Below, piece by piece: positions 1 through 6,631 of a stretch of DNA of 9,155 bases. A program made the position numbers and the translations under genes. A model generated the notes under the pieces. The model saw only the letters and a list, made by a program, of their open reading frames with translations. It did not search any database and was not told the origin of the DNA. Every line of letters starts with the position of its first letter. The stretch's first letter is position 1. The stretch is from Tissierellia bacterium. GTDB lineage: Bacteria; Bacillota_A; Clostridia; Tissierellales; Peptoniphilaceae. The stretch lies in NCBI GenBank assembly GCA_012728775.1, contig JAAYEN010000070.1, positions 1 to 9,155 on the forward strand, in the 5' to 3' direction.

Positions 1-1308
1 TATTGGATTATAGGCATTATCTCCTAAAGACATTTGCATCGAAGTTCCCATCGTACCATCAATAGATATTATTTCTTTCAAAATTTTATTTTCAAGTCTT
101 CTTAATGATAGATAGCTTTCTGTTAAGAAGTTTCCAGAACCTGCTGCTGGGTCTAAAAACGTTAAAGAAGCTAGCTTATTTTGTAGTTTTTCTAATGAAG
201 ATTTTTTATTTCTGATTTGTGAATTTAATCTTATTTTTTCAAATTCTTCATTTAAACCATCTAAAAATAGAGGATCTATAACTTTATGAATATTTTCTAT
301 AGATGTATAATGCATTCCACCTGCATGTCTAGTTTCTGGATTTAAGGTACTTTCAAATACTGCGCCAAATATCGTAGGAGATATATCACTCCAATTAAAG
401 TCTAGACTTGCCCTGTTAAGAATAATGTCTATAATTTCCTCATTTATTCTAGGGATTATTATTTTTTCATTTTCAAATAGTCCCCCATTTACATAGGGAA
501 AGGATGCTAATGCATCACTTAAATACGGATCTCTTTCATCAATCTCTTGATCTAAGACTACAAATAAATCTAATAAAGCTCTCCTAAATCCGTCTGGATT
601 TTCTCTGTAAGGATATAGATAGTCGTAGAACATAGATCTTTTTCCAAATAATCCCGCATCTTCAGCGTACAAACAAAAGACTAATCTAACACTTAAAACG
701 TTTAGGTCTTTAAGGGTTTCTGGATCTTCAGGATTATTGTATTCTTTTAATAAAGCATTATAAAGTATCCCTACTAGTTTACCAGCTGTTAAAGATAATT
801 CTTTTTCTTTAGCTATATTAGTATCTTCTGTATTAATAAGAAAATTCATTCTATAATATTCTTTTTCAAGATCAGCTAGTTGTATAATTTCTGGCTCTCC
901 TTGAGGATTTTCCATATCGTAAATATAGAACTCCTTAAAGTTTGAGGTAATTATCCATCTAGGTCTTTTAGAATAAGGAAGATTTGCAGAATATCTTTTA
1001 GCTTGTTGAAATGGAGATAAAAGTGATCCATCTGATTGTCTAATTCCTTTATTTAAATCAACTTTTATGCTTTTTTGTTCGATTAAGACCTTTGTTTGAG
1101 ATATGTATCCGTCTAAAAATGCAGTATGGTCCATCATGTCCTTTACTTGATCTTCGAAGGTTATAAATTCTGATGGATATTCCACTCCATAAACTTCATT
1201 TAAAAGAGATAACCAAAAAGTTTGGCTTTCTCCTTTTTCGTATCCTTTATTCTTCCATCTTTGAGAAAATTCTTTTGCTGATTTTCTAATTTCTACATCA
1301 CTACGCAA
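1..1308 (-). CDS. MmeI/YeeA-like DNA adenine methyltransferase, possible type IIG/IIL restriction enzyme (C-terminus outside window)
   Basis: Only the first 436 residues are present; the gene runs off the left edge. The visible SAM-binding motif I (LDPAAGSGNF, residues 385-394) and the preceding helical segment (RHAGGMHYTS, NIHKVIDPLFLDGL) are characteristic of the MmeI-like family, which includes B. subtilis YeeA/DnmA, an m6A methyltransferase. Near the N-terminus, D66 followed ten residues later by E77-Q-K79 (LIEQK) fits the PD-(D/E)XK nuclease pattern of MmeI-type enzymes, so cleavage activity is possible but unproven; YeeA relatives carry a similar segment and may only methylate. The catalytic NPPY motif and target-recognition domain lie outside the window. 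The start is a TTG at 1308, chosen because AGGA lies 8 bases upstream and no in-frame ATG precedes the homologous N-terminus. It is divergent from the pucR-like gene. Family assignment is confident; specificity and nuclease function are unknown. Confidence 0.88.
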   Translation of the reverse strand, partial: MRSDVEIRKSAKEFSQRWKNKGYEKGESQTFWLSLLNEVYGVEYPSEFITFEDQVKDMMDHTAFLDGYISQTKVLIEQKSIKVDLNKGIRQSDGSLLSPFQQAKRYSANLPYSKRPRWIITSNFKEFYIYDMENPQGEPEIIQLADLEKEYYRMNFLINTEDTNIAKEKELSLTAGKLVGILYNALLKEYNNPEDPETLKDLNVLSVRLVFCLYAEDAGLFGKRSMFYDYLYPYRENPDGFRRALLDLFVVLDQEIDERDPYLSDALASFPYVNGGLFENEKIIIPRINEEIIDIILNRASLDFNWSDISPTIFGAVFESTLNPETRHAGGMHYTSIENIHKVIDPLFLDGLNEEFEKIRLNSQIRNKKSSLEKLQNKLASLTFLDPAAGSGNFLTESYLSLRRLENKILKEIISIDGTMGTSMQMSLGDNAYNPI

Positions 1309-1351
1309 TTTATTTATCCTTTCTAATGGTATTATGACTTGTTTAATAATA

Positions 1352-1357
1352 ATTATA
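1352..1357 (-). promoter_or_regulatory. Putative extended -10 promoter of the methyltransferase gene
   Basis: On the minus strand the sequence reads TGGTATAAT, a perfect TATAAT hexamer preceded by TGN (extended -10). It lies 43 bases upstream of the TTG start. The -35 region is poor (TACATA at 17 bp spacing), which is common for extended -10 promoters. Prediction only. Confidence 0.5.
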
Positions 1358-1378
1358 CCATTTAAGCCATACCTTATG

Positions 1379-1384
1379 TATAAT
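1379..1384 (+). promoter_or_regulatory. Putative -10 box of the pucR-like gene
   Basis: A perfect TATAAT hexamer lies 34 bases upstream of the ATG at 1419. The best -35 at 17 bp spacing (TACCAT) is weak, consistent with a promoter that needs an activator. The predicted transcription start (about 1390) falls inside the palindrome at 1383-1401, so a protein bound there could control this promoter. Confidence 0.45.
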
Positions 1385-1401
1385 ACAATTATAAATTGTA
1401 T
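1383..1401. promoter_or_regulatory. Perfect 19 bp palindrome, candidate operator
   Basis: ATACAATT-ATA-AATTGTAT has two perfectly complementary 8-base arms around a 3-base centre. It overlaps the end of the -10 box and the predicted start site of the pucR-like gene and lies in the divergent intergenic region. There is no T-run, so it is not a terminator. Autoregulation by the PucR-like protein is the simplest reading, but this is inferred from position only, and AT-rich DNA makes such palindromes easier to find by chance. Confidence 0.45.
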
Positions 1402-1418
1402 ATGAGAAGGAGAGTTTT

Positions 1419-2957
1419 ATGTCTATTACTATTAGAGATTGTTTTAATCTTCCTTCCCTTAGAATTGCTACATTAGTGGCTGGAAAGGGGGGACTTGATA
1501 AGCATGTGGATTCGGTTTCTGTGTTGGAATGGATAAATTTAGAAAGACTACAAACTGAGTTTTTTATTCAAAATGAACTTCTTATTAGCTCTTTTTACAA
1601 TTTAAAAGATAGTATTAGTGACCAAGTTCTGGCCATTCGAAAACTGCACTCTTCTGGGGAAATTGGGCTAGTTCTTTATTATGTGGGGAGAATTCTACCT
1701 GAGGTTCATCCTGATTTAATAGATGTTTGTAACGAGCTGGATTTTCCATTGATGATTATGCCTGAAAGTAATCAACGATATAGCGAAGCTATTATGGAGA
1801 TTACGGAGTTAATATATAAGGACAGAGCAAAAAGCACAAATTCCATTAATAGGGTTATCGAAGCTTTGTCTTCAGTTCCCACTCATTTTCGAAGTTACGA
1901 AACTTTACTTAGGGTTATTAGCGATCAGCTTAAAATATCTTTAGCAATAAAAAACGAACTTAACAATGGATGGATTTTTGGAACATGGCCAACTGGGCTA
2001 GTTTTTCAAATGGGAAAAATGATTAAAAATTACGAAGCACATAAGCGTGATGAATACTATATTTCTTCCATATCTAGTATAAATATTTCCAAATGGCAAA
2101 GCTCCTTTTTGTATGTAATTTTAGAAAAGAATCAAGAGCTTAGAAAGGGAATAGAACACGAGCTTATTAAAATAATAGAACTTACTATTAAAATGTGGGA
2201 TCTAAAGCTTTCTGAAAACCTAGATTTGAACTATTTAATTTCCATATTAAATAACGATTTAAATCAAAATTCCCAAGTTTTAAAACACCCTACTTTTTCT
2301 TTAGAAGAAAAGGTAAATTTTTACATATTTGCCTTTAAAAATAATGACTTTGGAGATAATATTTATAACTTAAATAAAGAATTAAACGATAAATTTTTAA
2401 ATACTAAAAAAGGACATATTAAAGGAATTATAGAAAATCAAATACTATTGTTAGCTCAAGGTGAAATCGTTGAAACTATAGAGGAATTAATAGAATACAT
2501 ATTAAAGGAATGTCCTGATATAATAATATGCTCATTTACAGGAACTTCTACTAAACAACTTGTAAATAAAGCCTATTCCACTTACAAAAACTATATTGAA
2601 TACGCTAAAAAAGTATTTCCAATGAAGAATTTATTTAAAAAATCGGATTTTGATTTAATCAAAGAAAGTTTACAGATTATAAAACTAGGTGATGAAAAAG
2701 TTTCTGAATGTATAAGATGCCTTTTACCTATTATGGATGAAAAGAATCAAGAGTTAATTAATACCTTAGAGACTTATTATTTGGATACAAGTAGCTCTAT
2801 TACAGATACTGCTGAAATTTTGTATTTGCACTCAAATTCTATTAAGTATCGTCTACAAAAAGTTAAAAAGCTTACTAATATTGATTTTGATTCCATTACC
2901 CAAGTATTTGAACTTTTTAGAGCTTTAATATTATTAAGACTACAAAAATTAAATTAA
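1419..2957 (+). CDS. PucR-family transcriptional regulator
   Basis: The 512-residue protein has the classic PucR layout. Residues about 7-125 match the purine catabolism regulatory (PucR N-terminal) domain: LRIATLVAGKGGL, then VSVLEWINLER, NELLISSF, and FPLMIMPE. The middle (about 140-440) is poorly conserved and may hold a degraded GGDEF-like sensor region. Residues about 443-512 form the PucR C-terminal helix-turn-helix domain, with TAEILYLHSNSIKYRLQKV as the DNA-binding core followed by a helical tail. Members typically respond to purines, hydantoins, amino acids or related metabolites and often activate the adjacent catabolic operon. The ATG is supported by AAGGAG at 1407-1412, 6 bases upstream. 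The gene has its own terminator and lies directly upstream of the permease/DUF917 operon in the same direction, so that operon is the likely target. The effector is unknown. Confidence 0.9.
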   Translation: MSITIRDCFNLPSLRIATLVAGKGGLDKHVDSVSVLEWINLERLQTEFFIQNELLISSFYNLKDSISDQVLAIRKLHSSGEIGLVLYYVGRILPEVHPDLIDVCNELDFPLMIMPESNQRYSEAIMEITELIYKDRAKSTNSINRVIEALSSVPTHFRSYETLLRVISDQLKISLAIKNELNNGWIFGTWPTGLVFQMGKMIKNYEAHKRDEYYISSISSINISKWQSSFLYVILEKNQELRKGIEHELIKIIELTIKMWDLKLSENLDLNYLISILNNDLNQNSQVLKHPTFSLEEKVNFYIFAFKNNDFGDNIYNLNKELNDKFLNTKKGHIKGIIENQILLLAQGEIVETIEELIEYILKECPDIIICSFTGTSTKQLVNKAYSTYKNYIEYAKKVFPMKNLFKKSDFDLIKESLQIIKLGDEKVSECIRCLLPIMDEKNQELINTLETYYLDTSSSITDTAEILYLHSNSIKYRLQKVKKLTNIDFDSITQVFELFRALILLRLQKLN

Positions 2958-2963
2958 GCTTCT

Positions 2964-3010
2964 AGCCATATTTGTCAAATTCGACAAAATTATGGCTCTT
3001 TTTTTATTTT
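2964..3010 (+). terminator. Rho-independent terminator after the pucR-like gene
   Basis: A hairpin starts 7 bases after the stop codon. The outer stem is AGCCATA (2964-2970) with TATGGCT (2991-2997), and the inner stem is TTTGTC with GACAAA. The loop has six bases, there is a two-base bulge, and a T-rich tract (CTTTTTTTATTTT) follows. It separates the regulator from the permease operon, implying the latter has its own promoter. Confidence 0.85.
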
Positions 3011-3012
3011 AT

Positions 3013-3047
3013 TTGATATTTTCTTATGTTTTTTTATCAATTATATT
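3013..3047 (+). promoter_or_regulatory. Probable promoter region of the permease-DUF917 operon
   Basis: TTGATA at 3013-3018 resembles a -35 box (5 of 6 to TTGACA). At 16 bp spacing the downstream hexamer is only TATCAA (3035-3040). A better -10, TATATT at 3042-3047, lies too far from it and has only TTTTCT as a -35. TTGATA and TATCAA are also inverted repeats of each other. A promoter must lie here because a terminator precedes and the operon follows, but the exact hexamers are uncertain; weak boxes would suit an activator-dependent promoter. Confidence 0.4.
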
Positions 3048-3055
3048 AAAAGCAA

Positions 3056-3067
3056 GATTTATAAATC
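3056..3067. promoter_or_regulatory. 12 bp perfect palindrome upstream of the permease, candidate operator
   Basis: GATTTATAAATC is self-complementary and sits between the presumed promoter and the ribosome binding site of the permease gene. Its core TTATAAAT is shared with the larger palindrome upstream of the pucR-like gene (1383-1401), so both could be bound by the same regulator. AT-rich composition makes a chance match plausible. Confidence 0.3.
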
Positions 3068-3096
3068 ATAAAAATATTTAAAAGGAGGTTAATGTA

Positions 3097-4440
3097 ATGT
3101 CTATGGAAAATCAAGTACAAGCACAGATAAAGGATACTTCAGGAGATTATGTTACAAGTGTTGTTCCTCTAAGTGAACGGAAAAGTTCTGCAAACGTTTT
3201 TGCTACAGTTGCAGGATGGATAATATGCTTATCTACTATGTTAACTGGTGGTTCTTTAGCTTCTGGACTGGATTTTAGAACAGCTATGTTAGCTACAATT
3301 ATTGGAATGTTAATACTTACAGTAATTTCTGCTCCTCTCGCTGCTTTAGGTGGAAGATTTGGAGTTTCTACTACAATCTTAACAAAGGCTGTATTTGGGG
3401 ATTGGGGTTCCAAAATTTTTGGTTTGATTTTAGTTTTATTAAATGGTATAGGATGGTTTGCTTTCCAGGCTGCGTTTTTTGCCTTAACTATGCAACAACT
3501 TATTCCCAATACGATTTTTAGCAACTTAATTGTAGGTTCGCTAATCGGTGGATTTTTAATGACCCTTACTGCTGTGTATGGCTATAAGAGTATATCAATA
3601 CTTAGTTTTGTGGCTGTTCCATTAATTATTCTATTGTCATTTTTTGGAGGATTAGCTGCAGTTGTTCAAGGTGGAGGCGCTAGTGCTTTAATAGAAGCTA
3701 CTCCTACTGGGGATCCTATTGATTTAGTAACTGGTATTTCAATCGTCGTTGGTAACGCAGTTTTAGGTTCGATAATCCTCTCGGATATTTCAAGATACGC
3801 AAAGGACGCCAACACTGGGGCAATAAGTGCTTCAGCTGGATATTTAATCGGTGGAATTTTTACTATAACTACTGGTCTTGCAATGGCCTTTGTTACTAAT
3901 GTCTCTTCTGTTGGAACTACGCCAAATTTACCAGAAGTTATGATTAAAATGGGACTTGGTGTTGGGGCTTTAATTATACTCGTTTTAGCTCAGTGGACTA
4001 CTAATACTGCTAATTTATATTCGGCATCTTTAGGACTAGGGTCTTTTATAAATGTTCCTCAAAAGTACACTGTTTCCATTATGGGAGTTATTGGAACAGT
4101 TCTTGCGATATTTAATGTATACGAATATTTTATTCCATTTTTAGTAATTATGGGTACAGTTCTTCCTCCAATTGGTGGGGTTATGATAGCAGATTATTTT
4201 GTTTTTCATAAAAATGTACTAAAGAGAGATTATGAATTTGAATCAACTTCAAAACACCCTAAATTAAATATACTTGCTGTTGTAATTGTACTTTTAAGTG
4301 CGTATTTAACTAGGTTTATTCCTTTCTTTACTCCAAGTTTTAATTCTTTGGCAATTGCTTTTGTATTATACTCAATTGTTTCAATGTTACTTTATAAGTC
4401 TAATGTTAATTTCTATATTGGACATAATGAAAGGAGCTAA
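3097..4440 (+). CDS. NCS1-family permease, CodB (cytosine permease)-like
   Basis: The 447-residue polytopic membrane protein should import a nucleobase, hydantoin or related ring compound, probably with a co-transported cation. It follows E. coli CodB along most of its length: VPLSERKS (23-30) just before the first helix, TGG (50-52), ISILSFVAVP (166-175), SDISRYAKDA (229-238, cf. CodB TADFVRFGRNA), WTTNTANLYSASLGL (300-314, cf. WTTNDNALYASGLG) and PPIGGVMIADY (357-367). About twelve membrane segments are expected, with a hydrophilic N-terminus of about 30 residues. The start ATG has an excellent AAAGGAGG at 3081-3088, 8 bases upstream; a second ATG two codons later is possible. It is the first gene of a four-gene operon. 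Cytosine is not assured as substrate: no cytosine deaminase is adjacent and the last gene is DUF917, so a hydantoin-like or sulfur-containing ring is equally possible. Confidence 0.9.
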   Translation: MSMENQVQAQIKDTSGDYVTSVVPLSERKSSANVFATVAGWIICLSTMLTGGSLASGLDFRTAMLATIIGMLILTVISAPLAALGGRFGVSTTILTKAVFGDWGSKIFGLILVLLNGIGWFAFQAAFFALTMQQLIPNTIFSNLIVGSLIGGFLMTLTAVYGYKSISILSFVAVPLIILLSFFGGLAAVVQGGGASALIEATPTGDPIDLVTGISIVVGNAVLGSIILSDISRYAKDANTGAISASAGYLIGGIFTITTGLAMAFVTNVSSVGTTPNLPEVMIKMGLGVGALIILVLAQWTTNTANLYSASLGLGSFINVPQKYTVSIMGVIGTVLAIFNVYEYFIPFLVIMGTVLPPIGGVMIADYFVFHKNVLKRDYEFESTSKHPKLNILAVVIVLLSAYLTRFIPFFTPSFNSLAIAFVLYSIVSMLLYKSNVNFYIGHNERS

Positions 4441-4442
4441 AT

Positions 4443-4793
4443 ATGAAAGAAAAAAATATAGCAATTATCTCTTTAATCTTAGGAGTATTAAATTGTTTAA
4501 TGTTAGTGGTAAATAGGCAGTGGTATATGGTGGTTTGTTATATAGTTTTAGGTCTTGGTCCAATACTGTACGCCATTAAGTATTTTAGTAACAGCATAAT
4601 AGAAAACTTCAGATCCCTAGCATGGGTGGACTTTATGTTCGGAGTATCCATTTTATCCCTAGCAATGTCCACATTCTACGGTTCTGGAAAATTTGTATTT
4701 TTACAATACATTATCGGAGCTTTGTTAGTTGTTATATCTATTATAGCTTTAGTAAAAGTAGTTAAAGAACATAGATTATCATTAATACCGTAA
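4443..4793 (+). CDS. Small four-helix membrane protein of unknown function
   Basis: I do not recognise the family. The 116-residue protein is almost entirely hydrophobic, with four predicted membrane segments at about residues 6-23, 28-47, 59-78 and 85-106, a short hydrophilic N-terminus (MKEKN) and a basic C-terminal tail (KVVKEHRLSLIP). No catalytic motif is evident; one Cys lies in each of the first two helices. It begins 2 bases after the permease stop, and its ribosome binding site AAAGGAG (4430-4436) lies inside the end of the permease gene, so translation is probably coupled. Position suggests an accessory to the transporter, or a second transport or membrane-anchoring function, but this is inference. 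Its orientation and spacing within the operon make it very likely a real gene. Confidence 0.75.
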   Translation: MKEKNIAIISLILGVLNCLMLVVNRQWYMVVCYIVLGLGPILYAIKYFSNSIIENFRSLAWVDFMFGVSILSLAMSTFYGSGKFVFLQYIIGALLVVISIIALVKVVKEHRLSLIP

Positions 4794-4804
4794 AGGAGGC
4801 TTTT

Positions 4805-5305
4805 ATGGGACTTTACAGTGAAATGATAGAAGAAGAAAAAATATTTGAAAGATTAGAAGATTCTAAAAATATCCTATTAATAACGTGTCCAGGGTGTGCC
4901 TGTGAAAGTTTATCATACAGTGAAGAGATTCCTTGTAGAAAGATTGAAGAAAGGGATATGGAAAAAAACGCCCTTGCCACATTGGAAGTTAGAAATAAGT
5001 GGATAAATAAATTATCAAACCAAGGAAAAAACGTTAAAACCATAAATGTAATCTTCCCATGTGAAATGTTCGATGATGAAAGGGATAAAATTACAAATAA
5101 CCTAAATAATGTGGATACAGTTTTAATACTAGCTTGTTCTAGCGCTTACGTGGGAATAAAGGATTTAATTAAAAATAAAGATATTAAAATTGTTCCAATG
5201 ATGAAAACTAAAGGCTCCTTCGTTATGAGATTAGTAAAGGACGAAAGTGGGGCTAACTCGAGAATTGATAAGGAAAATTCGAGAATATTTAAAAATAAAA
5301 TATAA
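4805..5305 (+). CDS. Cysteine-rich protein resembling MetV / methylenetetrahydrofolate reductase C-terminal domain
   Basis: The 166-residue soluble protein carries a clustered cysteine motif C28-P-G-C31-A-C33 with C44 nearby, plus C86 (IFPCEMF) and C111 (LILACSS). The layout matches the MTHFR C-terminal/MetV family: an opening strand into a Cys cluster, a central helix with a following strand ending in Cys, then a D-hydrophobic-LACxx strand (VDTVLILACSS, residues 103-113) and a late VPMMKTKG segment, equivalent to the family's P-x-x-x-T-x-x-x-G end. MetV-type proteins bind an iron-sulfur cluster and partner other enzymes. No metF, corrinoid or acetogenesis gene is adjacent here, so a different partner, most likely the DUF917 enzyme, is inferred. 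The ribosome binding site AAAGGAGG (4792-4799) overlaps the upstream stop codon, 5 bases before the ATG. The similarity is judged by eye and remote; confidence in the gene is high, in the function moderate to low. Confidence 0.7.
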   Translation: MGLYSEMIEEEKIFERLEDSKNILLITCPGCACESLSYSEEIPCRKIEERDMEKNALATLEVRNKWINKLSNQGKNVKTINVIFPCEMFDDERDKITNNLNNVDTVLILACSSAYVGIKDLIKNKDIKIVPMMKTKGSFVMRLVKDESGANSRIDKENSRIFKNKI

Positions 5306-5317
5306 TGGAGAAATAAA

Positions 5318-6430
5318 ATGAATAAAATACTTACTATGAAAGATTTAGACGATTTTGTACGCGGTTCTACCCTTTTTGGAACTGGCGGTGGTGGACCACA
5401 AAATGTTGGAAAATCCCTATTACTTGGAAGTTTTGAAGAAGGCAAAAACTTAGAATTCGTAGATATTAACGATTTAGATGATGAGGCTTGGATTTGTACT
5501 GCTTTATTTATGGGATCCATTGCGCCATTATCTGATGAAGAAAAAGAAAAAAAGGCGTCTTTAGGACTAGATGAAAAGAAAGAACCTAGGGTATTAGTTC
5601 GAGCAGTAAAAGAGCTAGAAAAAGAATTAGGGATTGAATTTGACGGTATTGTATCTGTGGAATTAGGCGGAATAAATTGTCCTGCTCCATTAGATGCAGC
5701 TGCGCAACTAAATAAGAAATTTATAGATGCGGATTTGGCTGGTAGAGCTGTTCCAGAAGTAGCCCAAATATTACCTAGAATGATGAAATACGAAATCGCT
5801 CCTATTGCTTGTGTAGATCCTTGGGGAGATGTTTGTATAATTAAAGAAGTTGCTAACTATGATATGGCAGAACAACTGGGAAAAATGCTTTCAATTCCAG
5901 CCTTTGAACCAATCGGTCTAGCGTGTTTCCCAATGAAAGTTAAAGATGCAAAGGAAGCAATGGTAACTGAAACTATGACTAGAAACCTAAAAGCTGGAGC
6001 TGCAGTAAGAGAAGCTAGAGAAAATGGCGAAGATCCAGTTAAGGCTTTTGCAGATATTGCAGATGGACAAATAGTATTTAGGGGAACGGTGGAGAAAAAA
6101 GAATGGAAAAACGAAGGCGGCTATATGTATGTGGACCTAGATTTAAAGGGAATTAAAGAATTTGAAAATAACACCTTTAGAATTTGGGCCAAAAACGAAA
6201 ACCACATTAGTTGGCTTAACGACGAAGTTTATATTACTAGTCCAGACTTATTACAATGTGTATTGGAAGACGGCGAACCATTAACTAATACGGATATTAA
6301 AGAAGGAGACTATGTAGCTGTCGTTGCATTTGCAAATCCAAAATACAGAACAGAAGAAGGAATCAGAATTATGGGGCCAAAACACTACGGATTCGACATA
6401 GAATACAGACCTATGGAAGAGATAATCTAG
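5318..6430 (+). CDS. DUF917 / S-methyl-thiohydantoin desulfurase-like protein
   Basis: The 370-residue protein is full length for DUF917, the family now named after S-methyl thiohydantoin desulfurase, with relatives in hydantoin and ergothioneine breakdown. Visible family landmarks are LFGTGGGGP (19-27), ELGGINCPAPL (115-125), the FIDADLAGRAVPE segment (135-147, family pattern D-x-D-x-x-G-R-A-x-P-E), SPDLLQ then LTNTDIKEGDYVAVV in the C-terminal domain, and the closing GPKHYGFDIEYRPMEE (353-368). Cysteines at 60, 121, 165, 173, 203 and 314 include C121 next to the conserved ELGG and C165 in ACVDPWGD. GGAG at 5307-5310 precedes the ATG by 7 bases. It is the last operon gene, 12 bases after the Cys-rich gene. 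The expected reaction is hydrolytic removal of sulfur from, or another attack on, a five-membered N-heterocycle; the true substrate is unknown and no hydantoinase is linked. Confidence 0.88.
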   Translation: MNKILTMKDLDDFVRGSTLFGTGGGGPQNVGKSLLLGSFEEGKNLEFVDINDLDDEAWICTALFMGSIAPLSDEEKEKKASLGLDEKKEPRVLVRAVKELEKELGIEFDGIVSVELGGINCPAPLDAAAQLNKKFIDADLAGRAVPEVAQILPRMMKYEIAPIACVDPWGDVCIIKEVANYDMAEQLGKMLSIPAFEPIGLACFPMKVKDAKEAMVTETMTRNLKAGAAVREARENGEDPVKAFADIADGQIVFRGTVEKKEWKNEGGYMYVDLDLKGIKEFENNTFRIWAKNENHISWLNDEVYITSPDLLQCVLEDGEPLTNTDIKEGDYVAVVAFANPKYRTEEGIRIMGPKHYGFDIEYRPMEEII

Positions 6431-6582
6431 AAATTTTTTTAGATTGTCTAAACCCTTTTAGCTGTATGTAAAAGTTGATGATTATACCCTTTAACTGATT
6501 AAACTTTAAAACGTAAGAGTTTTACCAAAACCTTTTTCCTGATTATCAAAATTATGCTAAAATACGATTTTAAAAGGGCATT
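6431..6582. other. Intergenic spacer after the DUF917 gene, no gene seen
   Basis: About 150 bases of AT-rich DNA without a convincing reading frame. An inverted repeat (AATCTA at 6424-6429 with TAGATT at 6440-6445) and a small TTAGA/TCTAA hairpin (6439-6451) lie at the end of the DUF917 gene, but no T-run follows, so neither looks like a good terminator. A TGCTAAAAT element (about 6555-6563) resembles an extended -10 on the plus strand, with a weak TTTCCT -35; a transcript from it would be very short before meeting the terminator at 6583. On the minus strand GGGTATAAT (about 6481-6489) is another -10-like match with no -35. Confidence 0.4.
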
Positions 6583-6610
6583 AAAAAAGAGGGACTATTC
6601 CCTCTTTTTT
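6583..6610. terminator. Strong bidirectional Rho-independent terminator
   Basis: A perfect 12 bp stem (AAAAAAGAGGGA with its complement) closes a CTAT tetraloop. The GC core GAGGGA/TCCCTC is flanked by A6 on the left and T7 or more on the right, so a U-tract follows the hairpin whichever strand is transcribed. It lies between convergent units: the DUF917 operon from the left and the ATPase/GNAT-remnant unit from the right. Confidence 0.92.
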
Positions 6611-6631
6611 TGTAATTTTGAAGATGCACAA

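Noticed and set aside
2998..3096. Purine-type riboswitch ahead of the permease
   Set aside because: The leader is under 60 bases from any plausible start site and shows no conserved aptamer loops or anti-terminator/terminator pair.
3147..3524. Minus-strand reading frame inside the permease gene
   Set aside because: It lies wholly within the well-supported CodB-like gene, opposite strand, and its translation resembles no protein family.
3097..4440. Calling the permease codB outright
   Set aside because: CodB similarity is strong, but without a cytosine deaminase and with DUF917 in the operon the substrate cannot be taken as cytosine, so no symbol is given.
5146..5520. Minus-strand frame spanning the Cys-rich and DUF917 genes
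   Set aside because: It overlaps two recognised genes on the other strand and has no ribosome binding site or family features.
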